A stretch of 64,000 nucleotides of DNA. Origin: CAZWCX01 sp964632945 (GTDB lineage: Bacteria > Planctomycetota > MHYJ01 > WSZJ01 > CAZWCX01). The position numbers were made by a program, and so were the translations under genes. The DNA lies in the NCBI GenBank assembly GCA_964632945.1, contig CAZWCX010000016.1:14117-78116 (forward strand), read 5' to 3'. Under the pieces are notes generated by a model. That model worked only from the letters and a program-made list of their open reading frames with translations. It searched no databases and had not been told where the DNA came from. Shown in pieces: positions 15,363 through 24,616 of the stretch (its first letter is position 1; each line of letters starts with the position of its first letter).

Positions 15363-18300
15363 ATGCGCGCCCCCGGAATCGGACATCGCATGTCGAATTC
15401 CCCTGACCTCCATTGCGCCGTTTGCCAGGCGGCCATTCCGCCCGGGGCACGCTTCTGCCCCGCATGCGCGGCCCCCGTGTCCGGGATGATCTCCCACCCG
15501 GACGCGATGGTCACCCAGGTGGATTCGGGCCCCGCGCCCACGCCTTCCTCCCGTCCGTCCGGTTCCTCGAGTTCGCGCGGCTTCCCATCCCTTGCCCCGG
15601 GCGCCGTGATCGACGGCAAGTACGAGATCCGGGAAAAGCTCGGTGCCGGCGGATTCGGCGAGGTCTACAAAGTCCATCACAACATCCTCAAACGCGACCT
15701 CGCACTGAAGACGCTGCACCCCATGTTGGTGCATCACGTCCAGGTGCGGGAGCGGTTCTTCCGCGAGGCGCGCGTCCTCATGGACCTGTCCCATCCGAAC
15801 ATCGTGACCATGAGGGACGTCGGGGACTGCGGCGGCATGCTCTACCTCGTCATGGACTTCTGCCCCGGCGAGACGCTCCAGTCGGTGCTGAAGCGGCGCG
15901 GTCGCCTGTCCGCCGCCACCGTCGCCGGCATGGCGGTGCCGGTGCTGCGGGCGCTCGACTACGCGCACGCCCGCGGCGTCGTGCACCGCGATCTCAAGCC
16001 GGCCAACCTCATGATCACCCCTGGACTGCAGGGAAAGTCGGACATTCGGGTCCTCGACTTCGGTGTCGCCAAGGTGCTGGGCGACGACTCTTCGGGGGAA
16101 TCCGATGCGGCCCCGTTGACCGGGACCGGCGTCGCGATCGGGACCCTACATTACATGAGCCCGGAGCAAGCCAGCGGGGACAACCCGGCCGGCAAGGGAA
16201 TCGACGGCCGGGCGGATCTTTACTCCCTGGGCGCCTTGATGTTCGAGGCCGTCGCCGGGCGCCGTCCGTTCGAGGGGGAGAACAACACCCAGATTTACAA
16301 GAGGTTGCTGCTCGACCCGCCGCCGACCTTCGCGTCGTTGAAGGTGCCGGAAGAACTGACCGGCTTCGAAGACCTGCTCCGCCGGTGCCTGGCGAAAGAT
16401 CCGCGCGAGCGTCCGGCGTCGGCCCGGGCGATGGGGGACGAACTGAATCTTCTGCTGCGGGACCGGGCCCCGTCGACTGCCCGGTCCACCCGGGCGGATC
16501 GCCCCGCGGCGGAGGTCCCGGTCGGAGCGGACCATGGGGGAGGCGTCCATCCGCAACGGCATTCAAGGGCGTCCCTTGCGATCGGACTGGGACTGGGCCT
16601 GGTCGGCCTTGTCCTGCTGCTCATGCTCGCCTTCCCCCGCACACCGAGCCCGGGTACACCTCCGGGAAACGCCCCGGAGCCCGTGGCCAACGGGCCCGGA
16701 GTTCCCGGTGAGGACCCCATCCCCGGGGTCCCCGCCAACCCGGTCCCCACCAACGCCCCGATCGAAGGGCGTCCGGTCGAGGATGGCAACGGTCCCGATC
16801 CGCTGCCGGTACCCTCAAACCATCCGGGCGGCGCCGCTCCGGTGCTGCCCGCCGGCTATCCCGAACTTCCCTACGCCCCCACCCTGGAGGATCCGGCGCT
16901 TCCACCTGCGCTCCCCGCCGAGTGGGGAGCGCCGGGCGAGTCCTTCAATCGCGCGCGCGAGACCGTCCTGAGCGACCGGCGGGCGGGGATCGAGGTCCTC
17001 CGCACTCTCAGCCGGTCCCCGGTGGGTGGGGTCTCTGCCCACGCGCATGCCGCCCTGACCATCCTGGCGGTGCGGGACAACGACGCGCCAGCGGTCCGCG
17101 TCGCCATGGAGGCGCTCGAGGCCCGCCATCCCGCCGCCCCGGTCCTGGAGGCTCTTCGGCCGGCGACCCGCGCCTACTGGGAGCGACAGGACCGCATCCT
17201 GTGGGAGAAGGTCCGTGAGGAATCGCAGCGGGCCATCCCCGCAGGTCGACTCCCCGCGTCACCCACACCGTATGAAGGGGCGATTCGCCCCGTCGTCGGC
17301 CTGCTCGAGCGATTGTCCGCCAGTCCGCTGGCCGACGAGATCCAGGCCTATCTGTCGGATCTGCAGGAGAAACAACGGCAGGCGGTGACGGAGGCGCACG
17401 AGGGGGCGATCCAGTCGGCCCGCGAACATTGGCAGGCGGGGAGGGTGGAAGCGGCACGCGCTGCGGTGCAGGTGGCCCAGCGATTCCGTCCCGACTCCGA
17501 GGACGCGGCGAAACTGCTCGAGGAGATCGACGCCCCGATCGGATCCCATGCCCTGGAGCCGATGGATGCCGAGGCGGTTTTGGACCACTCCGCCCCCGTC
17601 GTCGGACTCGACATCGGTCCGGACGGGAAGGAATTGGTCACGGCGTCCAGTGATCGGCAGATCCGGATCTGGAATCTCTCCACCCGCAAGGTCATCCGTA
17701 CCTTCCGGGCGCCCGGGGACAAAGTCCATGCCGTGATGTTCGGAAGGCGGGATCACTCGGTCGCCACGGCCGGGAGCGACGGTTGGGTGCGTCTCTGGGA
17801 TGCGGACACCGGGCGAGAACTCCGCAAGTTGGGCGGCCACAACGGCGCCGTGCTGGCGCTGGCGGTGTCGCCCCAGGCGGAGCTCATGGCCACCGCCGGG
17901 GCGGACGCCACGATCCGGATCTGGAAGATGTCGCCGCCGCGGCTCGACCAGCTGGTCACCTTCCATGACGGCCCCGTGCGGGGTGTGGATTTCAGCCCGG
18001 AGGGAAACATCCTCGCCTCCATCAGCGACGACGGGACGTTCAAATTCTGGGGGCTTCCCCAGAAGCTCCCGCTCAAGTCGTCGGCCAGCGTTCCGTCGGC
18101 CCTAACGTGCGTGACGTACCTTGGGATCGGGCGGCAAGTGGCCACCGGAGGGAAGGACGGGATCGTGCGACTTTGGATCTTCCCCGCCGGCGAGGTCCGA
18201 CATGCCATTCCGGCCCATGAGGGCTCCGTGACGGCCCTGGCCTATCACGACGACTTGCATCGATTGGCCTCCGCGGGAGAGGACGGGAAAGTCCTGCTTT

Positions 18301-18443
18301 GGGATGTCCGCACCGGCCGGGCGGTGGCGACCTTCCGCGGGCACACCGGCCCGGTTCGTTCGCTCGCCTTCTTCGCGGACGGAACCCGCCTGGTCTCCGG
18401 AGGAGAGGATCGGGTGGTGCGGGTCTGGAGCATCGGGGAGTAG
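15363..18443 (+). CDS. Zinc-ribbon / Ser-Thr protein kinase / WD40 membrane protein
   Basis: 1026 residues. Order: zinc ribbon with two CxxC pairs (CAVC and CPAC, ~18-37), a Hanks-type kinase domain (~80-345) with LGAGGFGEVY, the ATP lysine K116 (ALKTL), HRDLKPANL (catalytic D210), DFGVAK and GTLHYMSPEQ, then a Ser/Arg-rich juxtamembrane part, one transmembrane helix (~403-424), a Pro-rich linker, a helical region, and about seven WD40 repeats from ~735 to the end (GKELVTASSDRQIRIWNL, TRLVSGGEDRVVRVWSI). The kinase is cytoplasmic and the propeller is outside the membrane, so an external cue may be sensed. It follows the HEAT gene by 20 bases. The start could instead be ATG 15390, just before the zinc ribbon. 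Confidence 0.92.
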   Translation: MRAPGIGHRMSNSPDLHCAVCQAAIPPGARFCPACAAPVSGMISHPDAMVTQVDSGPAPTPSSRPSGSSSSRGFPSLAPGAVIDGKYEIREKLGAGGFGEVYKVHHNILKRDLALKTLHPMLVHHVQVRERFFREARVLMDLSHPNIVTMRDVGDCGGMLYLVMDFCPGETLQSVLKRRGRLSAATVAGMAVPVLRALDYAHARGVVHRDLKPANLMITPGLQGKSDIRVLDFGVAKVLGDDSSGESDAAPLTGTGVAIGTLHYMSPEQASGDNPAGKGIDGRADLYSLGALMFEAVAGRRPFEGENNTQIYKRLLLDPPPTFASLKVPEELTGFEDLLRRCLAKDPRERPASARAMGDELNLLLRDRAPSTARSTRADRPAAEVPVGADHGGGVHPQRHSRASLAIGLGLGLVGLVLLLMLAFPRTPSPGTPPGNAPEPVANGPGVPGEDPIPGVPANPVPTNAPIEGRPVEDGNGPDPLPVPSNHPGGAAPVLPAGYPELPYAPTLEDPALPPALPAEWGAPGESFNRARETVLSDRRAGIEVLRTLSRSPVGGVSAHAHAALTILAVRDNDAPAVRVAMEALEARHPAAPVLEALRPATRAYWERQDRILWEKVREESQRAIPAGRLPASPTPYEGAIRPVVGLLERLSASPLADEIQAYLSDLQEKQRQAVTEAHEGAIQSAREHWQAGRVEAARAAVQVAQRFRPDSEDAAKLLEEIDAPIGSHALEPMDAEAVLDHSAPVVGLDIGPDGKELVTASSDRQIRIWNLSTRKVIRTFRAPGDKVHAVMFGRRDHSVATAGSDGWVRLWDADTGRELRKLGGHNGAVLALAVSPQAELMATAGADATIRIWKMSPPRLDQLVTFHDGPVRGVDFSPEGNILASISDDGTFKFWGLPQKLPLKSSASVPSALTCVTYLGIGRQVATGGKDGIVRLWIFPAGEVRHAIPAHEGSVTALAYHDDLHRLASAGEDGKVLLWDVRTGRAVATFRGHTGPVRSLAFFADGTRLVSGGEDRVVRVWSIGE

Positions 18444-18997
18444 GCCCGGTCGGAGTTCCTCCGCCTGAAGTCGGGGGGGCGCTGCGGGTGACGGCATGGT
18501 CGGCAACGCAGGCCGCGCCGGGGGATGGCGCGCGCCGGGCAAGCGCTCGACTCCGCGACCGATGGCCGGTTGGACTCCTCCATTGCGCTCGGCTCACCGC
18601 GAGTGTCGCCGCGAAGCGCGCCGGCGCCGGCGGATGGGCAGACACGCGCGAGAAACAATGGAATTCTCGTCATTTCCCGTCTTGACACCCGGGTCGGTCT
18701 GCATAGGATGGGACTTCGCTCCTGCGGTCGGTTCGTGGTGTCCTGGGAGGATTGCCAACCCGCGAATCTCGGTTCGGAGAGGGGCCCCCGCTGCCGCGCG
18801 TGGGATACGCCGAGGCGCCTCGCGGATACGGATCCGGTTCATTCCCACCTGATCGTTCCTTCGACGGACGCGTTGAAGCGCAGTCACACGGACCCGGCCC
18901 CCGTTCCGGGGGCGGTTCGCTGCATTTCCGGTGGGTGGGCGGTGCCGGCCGTGCCTTGGCCATCCTCATGCGCGCGTCTGCGAAAGGCAGGTGACCC
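18444..18997. other. Regulatory intergenic stretch before the A2M gene
   Basis: About 550 bases with no convincing protein. It holds a promoter (18682-18709) and a GC hairpin (GCCCCCGTTCCGGGGGC, 18897-18913), possibly an attenuator, leaving a leader of about 280 bases for the A2M message. Confidence 0.5.
18682..18709 (+). promoter_or_regulatory. Promoter for the A2M-pbpC operon
   Basis: TTGACA (18682-18687), 16 bases, TAGGAT (18704-18709). The same pair of boxes drives the opp operon, so this looks like the house consensus. Confidence 0.62.
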
Positions 18998-21900
18998 TTG
19001 AGGAAGAGTGCCCCGCTCCTCGCCATCTCCTTCCTGGTCGTCAACACGATCGGTCTCGCCTGGATCATCACCCTGCTCCAGGTGCGTCACCGTGACGATC
19101 GCAAGCTGCGTGTCGACCTGGCGCGACTCGACGCCGAGGTCCGGCTCGACCAGGCGATCCGCATTCCGTTCGACCTGCCCCTGGTTTCGCGGGACCAGGT
19201 CGGACAGCCGGTCCGCTGGGTGGCTGATGCCTCCGTCCCGGCCTCCCAACGGGAAAACGCGGGCCCGGTCACGTTCGACCCGCCGCTGCGGGGGTCGTTC
19301 CACTGGGGCGACTTCGACACCATCGAGTTCCGCCCGGAAGAGCGACTTCGCCCCGGCAGCGCGTACACCGGGCGCATCTCCCCGCGCTTGCGGGCCTGGG
19401 ACGGCTCTCCGGTCGACTCCAAGCAGACCTTCACGATCGCGACGCCGGCGCTGGGTTGGACGGCGCTGGTCCAGCATTCGGTCGCGGTCGACGGTTCCAT
19501 CGTGGCGGCCCTGCGGTTCAGCGACCTCGTCTCCCCCGACCAGTTGAGCGGGCGGATTGCGGTTCGCACTGCGCGCGGGCGGGAATTGGACTGGGAACCC
19601 GTGACCCATGCCCCGGAACGGGAGCATCGGATTCTCGTCGACGTGGGCGACCTGGAGGCCATCGACGTCACGTTGCAGGCGGGGATTCGGGGTGAAGGGG
19701 GGCCGCGGGGCCTGCCGGAGACTGAAACGCGGCGGTTGACCCTCGAACGTAAGCTGGCCGTGCAGGAGGTGTCGGCCGAGACCTCGACCTGGGGCGCGCC
19801 CTATCTCACCGTGCGCTTCAACCGGGAATTGGATCCGACGAGCGTGACCGATCGCGTGAGCGTCGAGGCGCTCTCCCGCGGCGCCGCCGCGGGTCCACTC
19901 CCGGTGCGCATCCAGGCCTCGGGGAGCCTGGTGACCCTGACCGGGGGCCTCGAGCACGGAACCCACTATCGCATCCGCATCCAGCCGGGGGTGCGATCGG
20001 AGAGCGGCCACGAACTGGCGGCCCTGGTCTCCCGGCAGATCGAAGTCGGCGACCGATCGACCGGCCTGCGATTCACTTCGGCGAATCCGGTGCACTTCCG
20101 CCAGGGGGCCCTCCTGCTCCCGGTGGAGACGGTGAACGTGGCCGAACTGGAAATCACGGCGCTTCGGATCTACCGGAACAATCTGGTCCACTTTCGCAAC
20201 GAGGGGCGGCCCAACCGCTGGAACGCTTCGGAGTTCGAGTCGCTGGGTCATCCGCTGGGGAGGCTGGTCCGCCGCACGGGAGGCGCGCGCAACGTCGTCC
20301 AGCGCACGAACCTGGATCTTCGCGAGATCCTGCGCGACTCGGCCGCCGGGGGGGAGGAGGTGCTTCCCGGAGCGACGGTGGTGACCGTGCGCGATCCGCA
20401 GAACTACTGGACGAGGGAATGCAAGCTCGTACTCGTCACCGACCTCGGCCTGCTGGTGAAGCGTTCGCCCGCCGAGGTGGTGGTGTGGGTGTCGGCGCTG
20501 GGAACGACGAATCCGGTCGAAGGCGCGGAAATCACGGTCTATTCCCGGACCAATCAGGTTCTGCACGAAGGGAGGACGGATGCCGACGGCTTGGCGCGCT
20601 TCCCGGTGCCGGCGAAGCCGGGTGCCGTCGAGCCCCCGTTCCTGGTGGTGGCCTCGCGAGGCGAGGATGTCACCTATCTGGCGTTGGCCGATGGGGAACT
20701 GAGCGATGCCGGGTTCGAGGTGGACGGGTCCGCCAACGTCGGGAAAGGCCTCCGCGGGTTCGTCTGCCCGGAGCGGGGGATCTACCGTCCGGGCGAGACG
20801 GCGCACCTGACTGCCGTCGTGCGGCAGGTGGCCGCAGGCGCGACGCCGGCGGCGCCGACCGAACTCGTTCTGCCGGGCGAATTCCCCGTGCAGTTCCGGG
20901 TGAAAAAGCCGGACGGTTCTTCCTTCGGTGATTTCACCGCGACGCTGAGCCCGCAAGGGATCGCGCACGCCGACGTAACCGTGCCCGCGTATTGTCCGAC
21001 CGGGGTCTACACCGTCTCCGTGGTCCTTCCCGGTCACGAGGAAGTTTTCGCGGATTCCCGCTTCCAGGTGGAGGACTTCATCCCGAACCGGATGGAGGTG
21101 ACGCTTGCGGCGCCGTCGGGGCGGTGGGCGCCGGGACAGGCGCTGGAAATCCGGGCGCGGGGGGCGCACCTCTTCGGCGGACCGGCGGCGGACCGACGGG
21201 TGTCGGCCCATGCGGTGCTGGTGGACGCGCCGTTCGTGCCCGCGGGCTGGGACGGATTCGAATTCGGCGATCCGGCGCGCGAATCGACCAGCGTCCGGCT
21301 GCCGGTCGGCGAGATCCGATTGGACGACAACGGCGAAGGCGTGCTCCAGGTCGACCTGCCGGCCGCCGTGCGCGCCCGCGGGGCGCTCTCGTTGAACCTG
21401 AACGCCACGCTCCACGAGGTCGGCGGGCGCGGCGTGTCGGCGTGGATCGTCCGGCCGGTCGATCCCTCGCCGTACTACCTCGGACTGCGCGTGGCCGGGG
21501 ACGCCGTGGCCGGAGGCCGGACCGCCGTCGAGGTCGCCGCTGTGGCGCCGGATGGGACCGCGGCCGCGGTCGGCGCCGTCCGCGCCACCGTCTCGAAGCT
21601 GGAGTGGACGTATGCGCTGCGCGAAGACTCGGACGGGAGGCTTCGCTACCAGAGCGAGTGCACGGCCGTGGTGTTGCAGGAGCAGGAGGTCTCATTGACC
21701 GGCGGCCGGGGCCGATTCGACCTGGAATCCGTCGAGTGGGGCTCGTTGCGGATCACCGTCGAAGGGACCGGCGCGGGCGCCCCACGCGCCAGCCAGGAAC
21801 TCTACTTGGGATCATGGGGATATCAGCCGGTCCGCGGCATGCGCGTAGATCGAGTGGAGATCGTCCCGGACAAGGCCCGCTACCGGCCCGGCGAGACCGC

Positions 21901-24586
21901 GCGCGTCACGGTGCGAGCTCCCTTCTCCGGGCGACTCCTGCTCTTCGTGCAGCGGGAGACGACGTTGTGGACCCGCCAGGTCGAGCTGACCGACGGTCGC
22001 GGGGAGGTCGAGGTCCCGATCCTGCCGGGCTATGCGCCCAATGTCTATTGCGCCGCCACGGTGGTCCGTTCGCTCAAGAAGGGCGAGACCTGGGGGGCTC
22101 ACCGCGCCTACGGCGTGGCGCCCCTGGGGGTCGACTGTACCGACAAGCGCCTGAGCCTCGCCGTGCGCGCCCCGGCGGAACTCACCCCGGGCTCCGCCAT
22201 GACGGTGACGGTGGACGTGCGGGACGCGGCGGGCGTACCCGCATCCGGAGAGGTGGTCCTGTCGGCGGTCGACGAGGGGGTGCTCCGGCTGACCTCGTTT
22301 GCGACCCCCGATCCGTGGGCCGGGTTCTTCGGCAAGCGCCGATTGGACGTGGCGACCGCCGACGCCTGGGGCAACCTCTTCCCGGAAGAGGGCGAAAAGA
22401 GCCCCGGCGGGAAGTCCGAATCGGGCGGCGGCGAGCCGATGTCCCGGCGACTCAACCCGGTTTCGGTCGACCGGGTCAAGCCGGTGGCCCTCTGGCAGGC
22501 CCGGGTCCCGGTCGGTCCGGACGGTCGCGCCCAGGCCACCTGGACGCTGCCGGAATTCGACGGAGCGCTGCGGGTGATGGCCGTGGCGGCGTCGGGAGAA
22601 CGCTTCGGCTCCGGGGAGGGGACGGTGCTCGTGCGCCGGCCGTTCATCGTGAAGGAAACGCTCCCGCGCGTGGCCTCGTGCGGGGATCGCTTCACCGTGC
22701 CGGTGGTGCTGCTCAACCGGACCGGCGCCGACGGCACCGCGCGGGTCGGTGTCCGCGTGGTCTCGCTGGATCCGGCTGCAGCGACCGGCCACACCGCGCT
22801 CGCGCTGCCGCTCGCGGTCGAAGGGCCGGACTCCACGATGGTCAAGATTCCCGCGGGGGGAGAGGCGACGGTCCAGTTCAGCCTCGCCGCGGGCGTGGTT
22901 CCCGGCCCGGTCCGGGTTCTGGTCGACGCCTCCCTCGGCGAGTATGAGGTCGAGAAATCGACCGACCTGGCGGTGAGACCGCCGGCCCCCCTCGTCCGCG
23001 CCAGCGGATATGGCGTCGTGTCCGCCGGCGAGACTCGGAACTTCCGGACCCACGGTTCCTTCGATCCGCAGACCACGCATTGGTCCGTGACCGTCTCGAG
23101 CGGCCCAACCCTGCGGCTGGGCGAGGCGCTGCGGTACGTCCTGCGCTATCCGTACGGGTGCCTGGAACAGACGACCTCCGGCACCTTGCCGTTGTTGCGC
23201 CTCAAGGACCTGTCCCGGCTTGCGGACCCTGAGCGGTTCACGGACGAGAGCTTCGTGGATCGGGCGGTGCAGGCGGGCATTCACCGGTTGCTGGCCATGC
23301 AGACGTACGAGGGGGGGATGTCGACCTGGTCGGGAGGCGGGCCGGCCTATCCGTATGGTTCCGTCTACGCGGCGCAATGCCTCCTCGAGGCGGAAGCGGC
23401 CGGGTACTCGGTTCCCCCGGGATGCCGGGACGCCCTGCTCACCTACATTCGAAAGCGGGTGGTGGACGTGGCCGACTCGCGCAACGCGAATCGTGCGCTG
23501 CAGGCCTACGGCTGCGCGGTCCTGGCGCTGGCGGGCGACCCGCCTCTGGGCGTGGTTCAACGCCTCCTGCGGAACCCCGAGGTCGAACAGGGGGATGTTC
23601 GGGCGTATCTGGCGAAGGCGCTGATGCGGGCGGGCAGGAAGGCGGAAGCGGTGGGCCTGCTGGGAGCGGAACTGCCGCCGCCCGGAGGCGCGCCGGAGCT
23701 GGCCGGCCCGGTGGTGTCGGCGGTCGGAGAGACCGCGATCCTCCTGGACGCGTACCTCGATGTCGATCCGGACAGTCCCGCGGTCCCGGTGCTGGTGCAG
23801 CGGCTCCATGACGGGATGCGCGGGGAGCGCTGGCCGTCGACCCACGACAACGCTCTGGCGCTTCTGGCTCTCGGCAAGTACGCACAGCTCGAGGCCGCGC
23901 GCGCGCACGGTTCCGGGGACGCCCCGCTCACCGGCACGCTGGAGATCGCCGGCGCCCGGCGCGGCCTGGACGGCACGGCGACCGCGCAAGTGACCGGCAA
24001 GGGCGGCGCGGAGCGCGAATTCAGCGTCTCCGCGCAGGGGAAGGGGCGCTTCTTCGTCTACTGGACGGAAGAGGGCGTGCCGCGTTCCGGTCGGATCGCC
24101 GAGGCCGACTCGAACCTGACCGTGCGGCGGCAGTACTACCAACGCGACGGCACGCGGGTGGAAGCCGACCAGGGGGGCGTGCCCGTCTTCCGTGCCGGAG
24201 AGACCTACGTGGTCGAACTGACCTTGCGGGCGCACCGCGCGTGCACCGCGGTCGCGGTCGCGGACCTGCTGCCCGCCGGGCTGGAGATCGAAAATCCTCG
24301 GATCGCGACTTCGGACTGGCAGCCGGTGGACTCGCCGCAGACCCTGGTGGATTCCCGGGGCCATCGGCGGGAAGCGCAACTCGTCGAACCCGATCACGTG
24401 GAAATGCGCGACGACCGGTTGCTTCTGTTCGCCGTGCCGCCGGTGAATCACGTCGGCGTCTATCGATACGTCGTGCGCGCGGTCACGCGCGGGGAGTTCG
24501 TCCTGCCCGCGGTTGCGGCGGAGTGCATGTACGATCCGTCGTGGTCGAGCGTGAGCGGGCAGGGGACGGTTCGGGTCGGCGATTGA
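18998..24586 (+). CDS. Bacterial alpha-2-macroglobulin, thioester type
   Basis: 1862 residues, a TTG start (18998) just after GCAGGTG. An N-terminal hydrophobic helix (~5-29) anchors it in the inner membrane facing the periplasm. MG beta-sandwich domains follow, including the typical GRTDADGLARFPVP, FVCPERGIYRPGETAHLTA and RDAAGVPASGEVVLSAVDEG segments. The thioester motif is YPYGCLEQTTS with C1388 and Q1391, followed by the alpha/alpha toroid (YEGGMSTWSGGGPAYPYGS). Bacterial A2Ms trap proteases that breach the outer membrane, and they pair with PBP1C, which repairs peptidoglycan; pbpC is the next gene, 30 bases downstream. All expected parts are present. Confidence 0.95.
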   Translation: MRKSAPLLAISFLVVNTIGLAWIITLLQVRHRDDRKLRVDLARLDAEVRLDQAIRIPFDLPLVSRDQVGQPVRWVADASVPASQRENAGPVTFDPPLRGSFHWGDFDTIEFRPEERLRPGSAYTGRISPRLRAWDGSPVDSKQTFTIATPALGWTALVQHSVAVDGSIVAALRFSDLVSPDQLSGRIAVRTARGRELDWEPVTHAPEREHRILVDVGDLEAIDVTLQAGIRGEGGPRGLPETETRRLTLERKLAVQEVSAETSTWGAPYLTVRFNRELDPTSVTDRVSVEALSRGAAAGPLPVRIQASGSLVTLTGGLEHGTHYRIRIQPGVRSESGHELAALVSRQIEVGDRSTGLRFTSANPVHFRQGALLLPVETVNVAELEITALRIYRNNLVHFRNEGRPNRWNASEFESLGHPLGRLVRRTGGARNVVQRTNLDLREILRDSAAGGEEVLPGATVVTVRDPQNYWTRECKLVLVTDLGLLVKRSPAEVVVWVSALGTTNPVEGAEITVYSRTNQVLHEGRTDADGLARFPVPAKPGAVEPPFLVVASRGEDVTYLALADGELSDAGFEVDGSANVGKGLRGFVCPERGIYRPGETAHLTAVVRQVAAGATPAAPTELVLPGEFPVQFRVKKPDGSSFGDFTATLSPQGIAHADVTVPAYCPTGVYTVSVVLPGHEEVFADSRFQVEDFIPNRMEVTLAAPSGRWAPGQALEIRARGAHLFGGPAADRRVSAHAVLVDAPFVPAGWDGFEFGDPARESTSVRLPVGEIRLDDNGEGVLQVDLPAAVRARGALSLNLNATLHEVGGRGVSAWIVRPVDPSPYYLGLRVAGDAVAGGRTAVEVAAVAPDGTAAAVGAVRATVSKLEWTYALREDSDGRLRYQSECTAVVLQEQEVSLTGGRGRFDLESVEWGSLRITVEGTGAGAPRASQELYLGSWGYQPVRGMRVDRVEIVPDKARYRPGETARVTVRAPFSGRLLLFVQRETTLWTRQVELTDGRGEVEVPILPGYAPNVYCAATVVRSLKKGETWGAHRAYGVAPLGVDCTDKRLSLAVRAPAELTPGSAMTVTVDVRDAAGVPASGEVVLSAVDEGVLRLTSFATPDPWAGFFGKRRLDVATADAWGNLFPEEGEKSPGGKSESGGGEPMSRRLNPVSVDRVKPVALWQARVPVGPDGRAQATWTLPEFDGALRVMAVAASGERFGSGEGTVLVRRPFIVKETLPRVASCGDRFTVPVVLLNRTGADGTARVGVRVVSLDPAAATGHTALALPLAVEGPDSTMVKIPAGGEATVQFSLAAGVVPGPVRVLVDASLGEYEVEKSTDLAVRPPAPLVRASGYGVVSAGETRNFRTHGSFDPQTTHWSVTVSSGPTLRLGEALRYVLRYPYGCLEQTTSGTLPLLRLKDLSRLADPERFTDESFVDRAVQAGIHRLLAMQTYEGGMSTWSGGGPAYPYGSVYAAQCLLEAEAAGYSVPPGCRDALLTYIRKRVVDVADSRNANRALQAYGCAVLALAGDPPLGVVQRLLRNPEVEQGDVRAYLAKALMRAGRKAEAVGLLGAELPPPGGAPELAGPVVSAVGETAILLDAYLDVDPDSPAVPVLVQRLHDGMRGERWPSTHDNALALLALGKYAQLEAARAHGSGDAPLTGTLEIAGARRGLDGTATAQVTGKGGAEREFSVSAQGKGRFFVYWTEEGVPRSGRIAEADSNLTVRRQYYQRDGTRVEADQGGVPVFRAGETYVVELTLRAHRACTAVAVADLLPAGLEIENPRIATSDWQPVDSPQTLVDSRGHRREAQLVEPDHVEMRDDRLLLFAVPPVNHVGVYRYVVRAVTRGEFVLPAVAAECMYDPSWSSVSGQGTVRVGD

Positions 24587-24616
24587 GCCTGGGCGGGCTT
24601 CGGAGGGGCGCGACGC

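Noticed and set aside
18884..21415. An 843-codon minus-strand frame
   Set aside because: Antisense to the A2M N-terminal half; amino acid composition is that of antisense GC-rich DNA.
24390..24410. Second parS-like site (TCACGTGGAA)
   Set aside because: Only the centre matches; the outer bases needed for ParB binding do not.
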